64,000 nt of DNA from positions 74,907,798-74,971,797 of the forward strand of contig CM055095.1 of NCBI GenBank assembly GCA_029204225.1, given 5' to 3'. Under the pieces are notes generated by a model that was not told the DNA's origin, ran no database searches, and worked only from the letters and a program-made list of their open reading frames with translations. Positions 1-11,700 of the stretch are shown one piece after another (position 1 is the first letter of the stretch; each line of letters opens with the position of its first letter). This DNA is from Diphasiastrum complanatum (taxonomy: Eukaryota; Streptophyta; Lycopodiopsida; Lycopodiales; Lycopodiaceae). A program made the translations under genes and the position numbers.

Positions 1-445
1 TGCATAAAAGTGTATGTAAGTTCAAACATATATATAGATAGATATATATATATACATAGCTTGAAAATACTACAAAATAGCATCTCAAGGGAGCTATGAT
101 CTATGGATGTTCAAGAAAAGTCATTCCTAATATGATGCCAATGTACATATCAAATTCAAAAATCACAGACTATGATTTTTTCAATTTCTAGTGAGCTTGA
201 AGTTGAAACAACAATCTCATAAACTGCTATCATACAACCCAAATAACAGATGATCCAACAACTCAACTTTAGAAGGAGTTTAATTGTGTTAAAAAAATCT
301 TCCAAGTTAGTTTGTAAAACTTTCACAACAATTTCACATTATGCCAAAAGGATTTGAGAGCTAGAAGACTCACATTACAACACATATCAAGCAAAATATA
401 GAGCTTAGAATCTACTGAGTAAACATTCACTTTCTATATATTTAC

Positions 446-553
<108 letters not shown>

Positions 554-1145
554 TAAGTCCAAGTTTAATGAGATATCTTTGATGTGACTACAGGACATAC
601 AACTTCTTGGGTTGTAGCCTATCCAAAGATTGTTCTCTGCAATAATTAATTTTGGGTATCTCTTGGTATGAGCCTACACCTCGACAGTTGAATCCATTGA
701 ACCTAAAAACCTATGAAGTTTTCAAAGAATGTGGTAGATGATGTCCGAGCACGTTTCTCGATACATTCGTTCATGCAGGTGTTGATGAGATAATACCAGG
801 GTGCAAGATAATACCAGGGTGCTGAGCACCAAACTAACTTGGCACATGGAAAACCATGTACTCAAGTTTGGGATGAAGCCTAACAAGAACCATACAATGG
901 ATGAAGTCTTGACCAGGTAAATGCTTCCTTCCAAATCTCTCTATAAGTTACTCCACTTTCCCTAGGTCAGCTTTTGATGAGATGTTAAGAATGTTGTCAA
1001 AGTGATACCTGAACGGCCATCTATGACCTCTTCTAAATCCACTCCCTCACTGAAGTACACCAATTCATGTCCAGGGAGATGAACTGTCAGTCGAGTCACC
1101 ACGGGCTTATGAGAACCCATAGAAAGCCCCAACAATCGCCAACAT

Positions 1146-2020
1146 GACTCACTGGCTGAGAAGTATTGAGCATTAAGGAATTGTTCTATCTCATCCAGTC
1201 CAGATACACCCAGAAAATTCTAGAGAATTTTAGGATGCTGAATTGCAAAGGAGTAAAAACTCCAATGCTCGCAGGAATGATGCTGACAAATGATGATTTC
1301 GAAAGACTGAAGAAGAGAGAGAACAAATGCAGCTCACACCTTATAGGAAGCTGATAGGTTCGCTGATGTACCTTGCAAACAACACGCGTCCTGACATTGC
1401 TTATGCAGTGGTCAGGATGAGCCAATTCTGCATGAATCCAGGCTCGACACATTGGAAGATTGCAAAACAAATTTTGCAATATCTTCAATTAACGATGGAT
1501 TGTGGCTTGTATTATTGTCGGGATGCAGGGTTCAAGATGCTTTCCTATAGTGATGCTAGTTGGGCATCCCTCAAGGATGATTGTAAAAGCGTCTCAGGAG
1601 GATGTACCATTGCATTAGGAGCGGCAATTCTCTGGGTCAGCAAGAAGCAGACCATTGTGGCTCAGTCATCCTGCGAAGCAGAGTACGTTGCATCAGCAAA
1701 GATGGCCAATGAAATAATGTAGCTCAAGCAATTTCTGGACAAATTGGGCGAAACAAGAAAGGAGACTCTGGTTTTGCAGATGGATAATACATCTGCAATA
1801 CATCTGACAAAAGATCATGTGTTTCACTCAAGGACGAAACACATCGCGATCAAGTACCACTTGATCAAGAATCTGATTGAGAAGAAGATACTGCAGACCA
1901 TCTTCATCGGAACGAAAGACATGATTGCTGACATCTTCACGAAGGCCCTAGACAAAGGACTTTTTGAGAGACAGAGGAGTAGTCTTGGAGTCGTCAAGCT
2001 ATCATGCTTTGAGAGGGAGC
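1146..2020 (+). pseudogene. Ty1/copia pol 3' fragment (end of RT plus RNase H), family A
   Basis: The fragment encodes the tail of a copia reverse transcriptase and its RNase H. Visible motifs are the SRYTQKILENFRM block, the IGSLMYLANNTRPDIAYAV block, the RNase H segments SYSDASWAS and SCEAEY, and the KHIAIKYHLI / IADIFTKAL C-terminus. Frames are broken near 1327 and by a stop at about 1721, so it is inactive. Gag, protease, integrase and most of RT are missing. It ends in a polypurine tract (GAGAGGGAGC, 2011-2020) directly before the LTR. A second copy of the same family lies on the minus strand at 63028-64000. Confidence 0.9.
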
Positions 2021-2930
2021 TGAAGAAACAAAACGTTTCTATTAACAAAGCTTTGATAGCTTTCAGCCCTCGCTCTGACGAAAAAGTTCGCGCACACAAA
2101 AGTCAAAAGACACGAAGCGAAAATGTTCGCGAACACCCTGACGAGAAGACACGAATGCAAAAGATTCGCGAAAGAGAATTTTTCGCGGTACAACAGGAAA
2201 AAGTCAAACGATGCGAAAGTCAAAAGACACGAGACGACACAAAAATTGTCGCAACATCTTTTTCTGCCCTCACGCTCCAAAAAAGGCAAGATCATGCACG
2301 TACCCAGCAGTACAGATATCTGATTTGATAGCATGACGCCAGTAGATACACTCTAGGTCGTGGCTAATCTGCCACTCTTGTAGATGTTTAATCACTCTAA
2401 TCTAGAAGTTACACGACGCGACTATATACCTTCTGGTTGATGCATAATATACTACATAAATGAAGAAGTCTAATGCTAGTAAGCAAGAAGACGAAAATAC
2501 AGAATACGAGTCAGCCTACGTGTGAGACAATTTTGCATAGGATTTGTAGATCCACAAGTCTGCTAGCAAGCAAGACATTACTCGTGGGAGAACTGTATTT
2601 CTCTTCTGCGAACACACTGCTGCGTGGATTTGCATGCAGTGCTTGAAGAATCAAATGGCTCAATAGATGATTTTGTAGCAGTTGCGCACATATCACTCTT
2701 ATCATGTCTGATCTTGAATGCAAATTAGTCTACTGTTATTCGTGTGTCTGATTCACTTGTTCATTTAATTCCGCACCTTGGTTTGAATTTTGTTGAATGT
2801 TGTGTTAATCTCAACCATAGATCAGCAGTGCCTGTCTACTTTTTGGAGGACTGTAGGAATGATACAACTGGCAGTGACCAGCAATCATATCTGAAATCCA
2901 TCTGAATTGTTGTGTTTCGCGTTTGTTTCA
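2021..2930 (+). repeat. 3' LTR of copia family A
   Basis: The LTR starts with TGAAGAAACAAAACG immediately after the polypurine tract. The same sequence recurs, diverged, on the minus strand at about 63027-62132, also after a GAGAGGGAGC tract. Homology between the two copies is clear to about 2905; the right end (about 2930, ...TTTCA) is estimated. The U3 part is rich in GTTCGCG, GCGAA and GACACGA motifs. ORFs across it are non-coding readings of the LTR. Confidence 0.8.
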
Positions 2931-2985
2931 CGCGAGCGATTTTCATCATACTCTTTACTTTAAATAGGATTGAATTGCATTAAAT

Positions 2986-3216
2986 TTGAACAAAGTACCT
3001 ATGATTCTGTGGCTTTTAGAGCAAGAGGAGCAGATTGATCAAGAACTTGCGCAGGAGGAAGGATTGGCGATGGCGGCGGGGACTGGCGATAGCAGCGGGA
3101 GAGATGTCGATGAGGAAGAGGCATTCGCAGAAGCGATACTTTCTTCTCTGATGAAAACTAAAACTGCACATTATAAATACTGTAAATACTCTTTTGCAAA
3201 TAGAATACATGTATAG
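2986..3216 (+). other. Unrecognised acidic ORF fragment
   Basis: A 76-codon open frame lies just beyond the copia LTR. Its middle is strongly acidic (EQEEQIDQEL, VDEEEAFAEAIL) and GC-richer than its surroundings. I do not recognise it. It could be a captured exon fragment, part of the internal region of the CACTA-like element to its right, or chance. No splice signals or promoter could be assigned. Confidence 0.25.
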
Positions 3217-3339
3217 TATAGAATACATAGAATACATAGCATAAATATTCAAGAAGCAATTTTGATCAATTCTAGTGCTCACCTCAAATATAGAAGCACA
3301 AGAATCCACTCTCAAAGAAGGATGCTTATATGTGCTCTC

Positions 3340-4041
3340 CAAAAATTGAAATGGGTCCTTTTGGGTGCAAATGAGCACCCGCATACACCCAAATATTTTT
3401 TTAATCCAAACTCAACGTTGTTCGGTGATGTTTACTTGGAAGCTAATTTTTTTTTGCAATGTTTACATAAATATCGCAATATTTTTTTTATGGTCAATTA
3501 AATGTCGCTTGGTGATGCCCAAATAACACCCAACGACACTATATATCTGTCAGAAAACAGAGCTGAGAGGGTTAGCGACATTTAAGCGACGTTAATGAAC
3601 GTCACCCAGTGACGTTCATTTGATTTTGAATTTTTGCGCTTGAAATTATTCATCTATATATATAGCAACAATGAAGCATCACATTGATCATTGCACGACA
3701 ACAATCATGAAAATTTCAGTGGGCATCGTGTGGCAATGGTTGCAGGGTTTTTCCAAAAAGGTCGCCTGGCGATAATTATAAAGACGCCCAATGACGACAT
3801 TCAGCGACATATTGGTATCGTAGTCTACATTCACTTTGGAAGTGAGCGGTTTCTCTGCATACAAAAAACTGTCGCTAAGTGACGTTTAAACATCGCAAAA
3901 ATGTCACTAAATTTGTCTTTTTCATCGCTGATATGTCGCTATGAAATTGTCAATAGCAACGTTTATAGGGGCATTTGTTTAAGTCATATCCGTTGCTAAA
4001 ATAACCATAAACATCGCTACATGTCCTCGTTGTTGTAGTGT
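3340..4041 (-). mobile_element. CACTA (En/Spm)-like terminal region
   Basis: Read on the minus strand, the block begins at 4041 with CACTACAACAACGAGG, matching the CACTACAA-type termini of plant CACTA elements. Inward of it are many short repeated units in both orientations (GCGACATT, GTGACGTT, ATGTCGCT, AACATCGC) between about 3430 and 4030, as expected of CACTA subterminal repeats. I found no matching second terminus and no transposase, so this is a terminal remnant or a non-autonomous derivative. The left boundary is approximate. Confidence 0.6.
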
Positions 4042-7000
4042 CTAACATCTGTTAGACATTGCTAGGGTTATATTTAGGTATAGTTAAGTCAAAATATGTA
4101 TCTAACATCTGGTTAGACATTACTTATGTTGCATTTAAATATAGTTATGTTAAATTTAGCCAGAGTCATGTGTTAAAGTTAGTTTGAGTAAAATTCATAG
4201 CTAGATATTATATCCTATCTCAAGTTCTAGTTATATGCATGGTTGGATCACAGTCAAAACTATAAATTAGGACGTTAGCTCTCTATTTTCAAGTTCCAAA
4301 ATGTGCTTCACTAAAGATATAAATAGGACTCGAAATTGCAAAATGCATCAACACCTCACACCTTTAGCAATTACATCTTGAATAGATGTACATATTTGAC
4401 CTATAGAAAAGCTCAAGAATATGCTATAGTCTCGAACCTGCAAAATTACATGTGATATTGAGCAGCCCCTAGTCTTTGAAGATCTAATCAGTATCATTTC
4501 TTTTAAGGTCAAGTAAGCAATTTGACAAATTTCCTTTTTATTTTATTTCAGGTGTTAATATAGTTAATACAATGTTCTTTTATATTGTGCTTGATTCTTA
4601 CTTCATGCATAGCTTCCATCAAGAGCCTCAAAGCTTTTTTTAAATATGAATAATTGGCCAAACAAGGACCGATATTTACTGGAGTTGAGGAGTTTACAAG
4701 ATAGTTTTTTCATATTAAATTTTAAATTTTGTCTGTAACTAGCCCAGTTCCATCATTGAAGGGATCTTTTGGCATCATTGAAACTTCCTCCTCTTTTATG
4801 TATGTGAGCCATTGTTGTGACACATGTGCCCAATTCACATGAATCCACTTATATGGTGATTTTCATGATGATTTTTTTATTCTTTCTATTGGTTTCAAGG
4901 CTAATGTAATGGCTATTCTGGTTGAATTTATTGCTTCTCTGTCATTAGCATAAATTTCTATGTTCTATCTCTATTTTAGCATTGTTGTTATCATATTTAA
5001 TGTTATTACTAGGAGCTAGGACATAAGAGGAATTGATTAGAAGAAGACTAATTTTAGGGGCATCCACAAGCCTTCAATGGATAGAAGCAGGCTATAAGTA
5101 TAGTCCTTGCTTTACCATGAGTAGGAAAATAGTTGACCCATGAAGAAAAACTCAAGAGTAGGCACATTCATATTTCTTTGATGTGAACCTAATCGACATC
5201 AATGGAAGCTATTTGTATGTAAAATAAGAATAAAAGAAATCATTTTCAAAAGGTTAACGAAGGAGCTTTAATGAGAGGCAAACATCATATCTATCATTTT
5301 TTATTGTGCATCATGTGAAAGATTATGCAAATGCTAACCGTTTTTGGCATCTCGTTGGTCATATGTAGAGCTCTTTTTGAAATTCTTGAATAGATTTTCT
5401 ATTCTTGAATAGAACCTTAAACATCTTGTGTTGTAATGAAGCTATAGTGTGATATTTTGGCTCATTGCATGTTGTAGTCTTCAAGTAGAATCAAGCTTGA
5501 TGCTTATGCTTCTTGTTGACAAATTTTCACACATCATCATTTAGTAGTTGACATATCTCTTGCCCATTTAGTGAATTCAAGAGGCATCAAACAAAGTAAG
5601 GCAACTGAGTGGACGAGAAACACTATCATACATGAAATCAAAGATTACCACAAAGCAAAGGCATAAAATGTAAGAAGCAACATTCAAAGTTCAACCTCTT
5701 GCTCTTCATTTTTCTTACCTTTATATAGTGTCCTTAATCATGGATAAAAAAAATGCAAATAAGATTCCAAGGCAATGGCAATCTGTTGGGGGTGACCATC
5801 AAGGACATGGAAGACATGCCTCTGATTTTAAATTCTCTGGTAGCAGCCATTGTATTGAGACATGTTGCATTGAAATAATCAGATTCTAGTAATTGATAAG
5901 TTTAAGTTGCTTTTGCAAACTTTAAGCAAGGTCTATTAGCAATATAGTGTATATCTTTAGATGGGAAAAAATAATAGCTAAGCTAAAAAGGACACTAAAA
6001 TGGGAACTATTGTCAACTTGTCCTAATTTATCAGAATTTTCATTTATTTAAAATAGGGATAAATTGTGTGCACAAAAGCATCATTCACAAAATATATTAA
6101 GGCTTTAAAGAATTAATTTTTTTACATGTTAGAATGTGCTATTAACGTTTCAAAATTTTAGTGTAGAATTGTTGAGTATATTAATGGAAGCATATATTTA
6201 TATTTTATATATTATTCAAAGCATTTCGCATCAAACTACTAGTATAACTAAAATTTTCAATGGTTTCAACAATCACTAAATGATAACAAATAATCGGAGG
6301 AACAAGAGCAATTTTGTGAAAACTTTAAGACTTCCACCCATCACTACAAATCTTGAATCCCAAACATCATTCAAAATGCTCACTTGTGAAACACTATCAA
6401 ACTATATAAAAACCAAGTATAATGCTGCTTATCTAAAAGAAAGGTGATGGACATTGAAAGTGATCATGCTAAAAGTGCTTTTTTTAATCAAGAGGGGATC
6501 TCAGTTCTATTTAATCTTTTGTCAAATTTATATAGGGCGTTCGGGACATTACATGTCAAAGCTAACATGTTGCTTGTCTGGAAAAGGTGTTAATGATGTA
6601 GTTCTAGAAAATTCTTGAGACATTCATAAGATTTCTTAAAGAGGTCAGTCATAAATTACAAACTGGTTGTACAGATAATCTAAAAGTACATGTACAAACA
6701 ATGTTAACCATGCCGTAGAATATATTCTACGAGCTTGTCGAGCTCAACATGAAAGGTTACTTTCTTTTAGTAGAGGTTGCTTAAAACAAAACTGGCACAT
6801 CAATGCTATCATCATTGGTGTTTATATATTTTAAAAAAAAATTCTGACTGGATTGGAATTTAGTAGTGCAAATAACCTTAAAAAATGTGGAATGAAAATG
6901 TTTTTAAGGTTGTGCTAGATATTTTACGAGCTTGTCTAGATGGCACATAAAGTCTATGTTCTTTTAGTCCTCTTGTATCTCCTCATTTGTGTGATGGACT

Positions 7001-8743
7001 GGACTGCTGGCCTCAAGGAGGCGGCCTTAACCAACTCAACACTTAATGGAGGACAAGAACTTCTAATCCTCTAGTGAAGTTTGATTCGTAAATATTTAAC
7101 ACATTAGTGCTAGCATGTCAACCATACTATGCTTTGTTCAGTTGAAATGTTAGATCTCTTAATGTCTTACATACAACTATAGTCGGCAGATAATAATATG
7201 CTTGGTGTATGAGCAAGAGATCTCCACTTAAATTTTCTTTCCGTTTGGTTTAGAAATCTACTGAAGGCTTTGGTTGTCCACTTGGTAATCATTGAGAAAA
7301 TCAATTATGCGACAACGTAATTTACACAGTTTCTTTTCATGCACAGCATGTGTCATGTGATTTTTTAATGCTTTTAACAAATTCCAATAATGGCATTGGC
7401 ATTTTACCAGCCAGCATTGTGTTGTGTTATACCTAGCAAAAGGGATTATGTGCTCGTTGACTTATAAATAGTGGCTGATTGACCATTATCATGGGCTGGC
7501 CCATGTACGGTATTGAATCAACAAATTGCGTGCCATAGAGTTTATAATTAGTCCTAGAAGGTCATATGTGAGTCCCATGATTCAGATAATAGGAGCAAAG
7601 TTTCTCATTTAAATTAGGGTTTTTTTTGCCTCAACTTAGAAGAAAGAGGCCTAAGAGAGGGAGTAGCACACCTTGGATCTTCTTGCAGTCCCTCTTGTGA
7701 GAAGCTTTGTGTCTCAGCAGAGTCTGCTAAAGCTCAACTTGAGTACATGTAGAAGATGGACTACAGACAGCCTTTCTATTCATGGCATGGCAATCAAATT
7801 TCCCTTGCTTTTATGAGTGGTGCTAATCTAGGATTGTAGGATTTGTTCTTCAAAAATCATTCGCGGATGGTGACTGGTACTTCCTTTTTACTCGACCAGT
7901 ATAACCGTGGTTCCTGAATTGATGGGATTGCGGAGCTTCAATATGTCCATATCATACAACAGTGGAAGTTGATGTTGGATGTATTTAGCAGAAAGTATTC
8001 AAGAAAGTATGAATAGAGCAAATCCAGTTATCCATGTGTCTCTACCTATTCATATGATAACAGTCCTGAATGTATCATACTTGTGGCTATGGATGGAGCA
8101 GTATTCTTGTTCTTTTACAGCAAACAGTTCATCTATAGTTGTTGCCATCAGCCAGTCTTCTTCATGCGCTTTGCGACTTCTGAAGGCAAAACACCACGTG
8201 TGTCTCATGAAACTGAGAAACTTTTCAAATCCAAAAACTTTCTGGCAATTCATGGATTAACCTGTTCAAATATTCTACATTACTGCAGGGCGTAATGCTA
8301 GATAGCCTTCATCTATGGAACGATCAAATTTCTTTGAGAAACTAATATAGCAATAAATTCAGGAGGCTAAAAACCAACAAGAAACATTATCCTAAGAATA
8401 CTTGGCTGAACCACTAAAATATCAGCTGCCTAGAAATTGTAATATTTTCAGGCAGTTGCATGAAAAATCAGTAAGACAAACCTGAATAAATATCGGCCTT
8501 GTATCATGTCTGGATCAAATTTGTGTTCGCTCAATAAAGCAGGTGAGCATCGACATCCAAAGCTAGTATAAAGAATCAATGCTAGAAATCAGATCTAAGA
8601 ATTATCTGATGCAGAGCACCGGAAAAGAATGTCAGATAAGATGAAATGTCACATGTGAATTTTAAACAAGGACTTGCACGTGAAAAGCCAGAAAGTCGTG
8701 GCTTAGGATGAGGTATTTGATGAAGTAGACAAGTCCCAACTTA
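4042..8743. other. AT-rich spacer, no gene recognised
   Basis: This is the region downstream of the UCP gene. It has no long open frame, no recognisable protein motif and no clear LTR. It must include the UCP 3' UTR next to 8744. Two weakly similar ATCTG(G)TTAGACATT blocks occur at about 4045 and 4105. Short ORFs at 7979-8295 overlap in different frames and look like chance. Confidence 0.6.
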
Positions 8744-11700
8744 TCACTGATAATACTCTTTAAGAAAAATCTTCCTCGTCTGCACCCAAACGAAAAGGTT
8801 GCCACCCAGCCATCAGCATAACAATCAATAGCAAAGCTACAAGGATGAAATGCAGTAACAACCTTAAAAAATGGTCTCTACATTCTAGTTGGAGGGAAGA
8901 CAAAAATCAAACTTTGGCCACAAATTTGCAGCTATCTTACCTGCTCCAAAGTTAAGAACATTATGACATTCCACGATCCGAGCCTAACAAAATTTGGAAC
9001 AAAACCTTTGTAGAATGCTAAAGGTCCCTGTATGCAAAGTTAAATAAATTAACTATATTGGAAAGCCAAAAGAATGCTACATACACGACATAATTACAGC
9101 AAAGCTAGCTTCAGCTTTCTAGTGATGACGCAAACAAAACATAACAAAACAAAAATTTGCATGAGAAATCTGTACAAATGCTTGAGTATACTAATAAAAT
9201 TATCTAAATATCTTGAAAATAGCACCAGGTTCATAAAAGCATCAGAGTTTAGCAGGCTAACGTACAAAAAGTGAACTCCATTGAAAACAAAAGTCCATGA
9301 AGGAAAACATTCTGCAGACAAAATAGATTTTCATGCATGAAACTATCCATACTCCGGTTCGCTTAGGGATATCAAATGACCAGATTCTGTATTATATGAA
9401 GGGAAAATGTTCTGCCATGCCATGACACAGAGCAGAAAAAAGCATCTACTCAGAACATCAAAGAATTTGTTTGGAGCTAGACGACAAAAATTGGCAGACT
9501 CTGAAGTTATTAAGACTAATCACCATATTCATCAGATGTACAAATTATGTTAGAAAATAACAGTTGCTATGCATCAAACAAAAGGAGAAAAAAAATCCTG
9601 TACATCAAAACTAATCTCTATTTTCAGCCAGCTTCATCAAAAGAATGTCAGCTTATCTTTTCTTTGCCACACAAGAGTTTGACACTTGAAGCAAATATTT
9701 TCCATGCCATTAGAAATACTCAATTTGAACACTTGCTCAAAACCTACTATATCACCACTTATGCACCTTAGTGAAGCTTGATACAGCTATAACTCAAGGC
9801 ACCACTTCAATAATCATGAAGTAACTTTTCAGCAACTTCGTAATGCGAACTCTTTTGACCACGTCAAAACAGAGCTTTTTGAATTATTATTCTCGATTTA
9901 TGAACCTCTAAGACAATTTTTTACACTTCTCTTAATCAGAATCATAGTGACTGAAAAAAAAGATTTTCTATGACAGGTCACAACAAAAAAATACAAGAAA
10001 TTTGGCAAGGAAATCATACATCGTTCTTCAAGGTCTTTATGAAACAATCAACTGTCCCGTTGTATGCTTTGGAATCCCCCATCATCCTTGATTTGACCTG
10101 CAGCTCGTACCATTAAGTGTGATTTATAACAAAGATAATGAAGCAAAGATACTGTACTTTTAAAGGCCACAGTATAAAAGCTAGAAAGGAGAGAGAGGCT
10201 TGAGTAGTGCTTATGTGTGCACCATTGGACTTTCTTAATTTGTCACGAATGATACAGAACTGGTCTGTTGCTGGTGTCTATTGATGAAATCAATAAGCTA
10301 CTAAAGTCTAATACAGCATTGGGGGGGGGGGCAATAATTCATCCTGGGGCTGCGGGCTTTGTTCTCTCGCATATGCAAAAATTAAGGTACTGCATTTACT
10401 TTCGTGATTCAGGGATCAAAGCAAGAGAAAAACTTAGGCCTAGTGCAAAACATTTCCAATGATTTTGGAAGCATTTGCTGAAAAGAGCTTGCATCATAAT
10501 TTCATAATTCGCCTCTTCCTAGGAGAGTTCAAAACAACTTGAAATGCAACCATACCACATCAACTGGAGAGCCAACACAAACTGCAATGAATCCAGCCCC
10601 CAAGCCAGATAATAAGTGAGTAAAAACGTTATCTTTCATGCCAAGCTTCAGCAGACTCTGTCCATAATAAGCCACAGTAAGATAAAGCATAAAAATAAGG
10701 ATAGATAGATGGAACCTTTCTAATCAAACAGGAGACATGAAGAGAATCAAAATACAACTCAGACACCTAACCTGCTTGACTTGATCATAACTCGCTAGTT
10801 CAGCTGCATTTATGATGGCATTACGGGCTACATTTGGTCCAAGACCAGTCCACAGAGCAGCTACACCTTCCTATCAGGACAGGAAAAAATCAACAAGATA
10901 AGCCGTTAAGACATGCTTTACTATCTCCACTTCCAGCAAAACATGTACTGCGAGGCATCTCAAAGGTAATAGCACATCAGCTTCAATAAGTTAAAATACA
11001 TCTTGATTCAGACCATTTTTGCAGCTTTATTAACAAAACTCTGAATATACATTTAGAATTGCAAGCTCTTTAAAATCTTTGAACAGTCATGCTTGAAGAA
11101 ATTAGCTCAACGTGGATTTTGAAGCCTGGTACGTGGCTCTAGTGTTTCCTCTTAATTCTCTATAAATGAGGTCAGATGCTATGAGCTTGCTTCTTCCAAG
11201 CTTTTTCATGATAAGTCCAGGTTCCAAATAAACCTTAGTCTTGGGACTCCATACATCATATCGGAAACTCTCAGCTTTCTTCTTTAACTGTCTTGTGATT
11301 TTTGCAACCCTACTCAGCAGCCCTTCTTTGACCATGAGCTCTTGGGAATCGGAAGAAATTTAAGCTCCTAAACTATCAGAGTAACCCTTGTCAATAGCCC
11401 TTGGAATATGCAGCAGTATGATGGTTATAATTGATAACAACACGTTTTCTGTCTAGACAGATAGAAATTTCCAAACATGACATACTCAAATTGTCAGTCT
11501 GATTTAACACTGCCACTGACTGCCACCCATAAATTTCACTTGTAAAAATCCGTGCACCAATCATCTTTCACCGTTTCATTTGCTAAGGATCATAGCTTAC
11601 CAAGTCGGCCGGGGTAAACTCCAGTTTTGAGCATTTTTACTGCCCCGAATCAGCAAGACTATACCATAACTAGAATGAACAGTTTGTACTAGTGCAGGTG

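Noticed and set aside
1824..2334. Minus-strand frames over the copia family A 3' end
   Set aside because: Shadows of the sense RNase H and LTR sequence.
9074..9771. Short plus- and minus-strand frames in UCP intron 7
   Set aside because: Intronic AT-rich sequence; no motif, and splicing across the interval is well supported by the flanking exons.
11102..11335. Minus-strand 77-codon frame in UCP intron 4
   Set aside because: No recognised motif and no splice logic linking it to UCP exons; could be TE debris.
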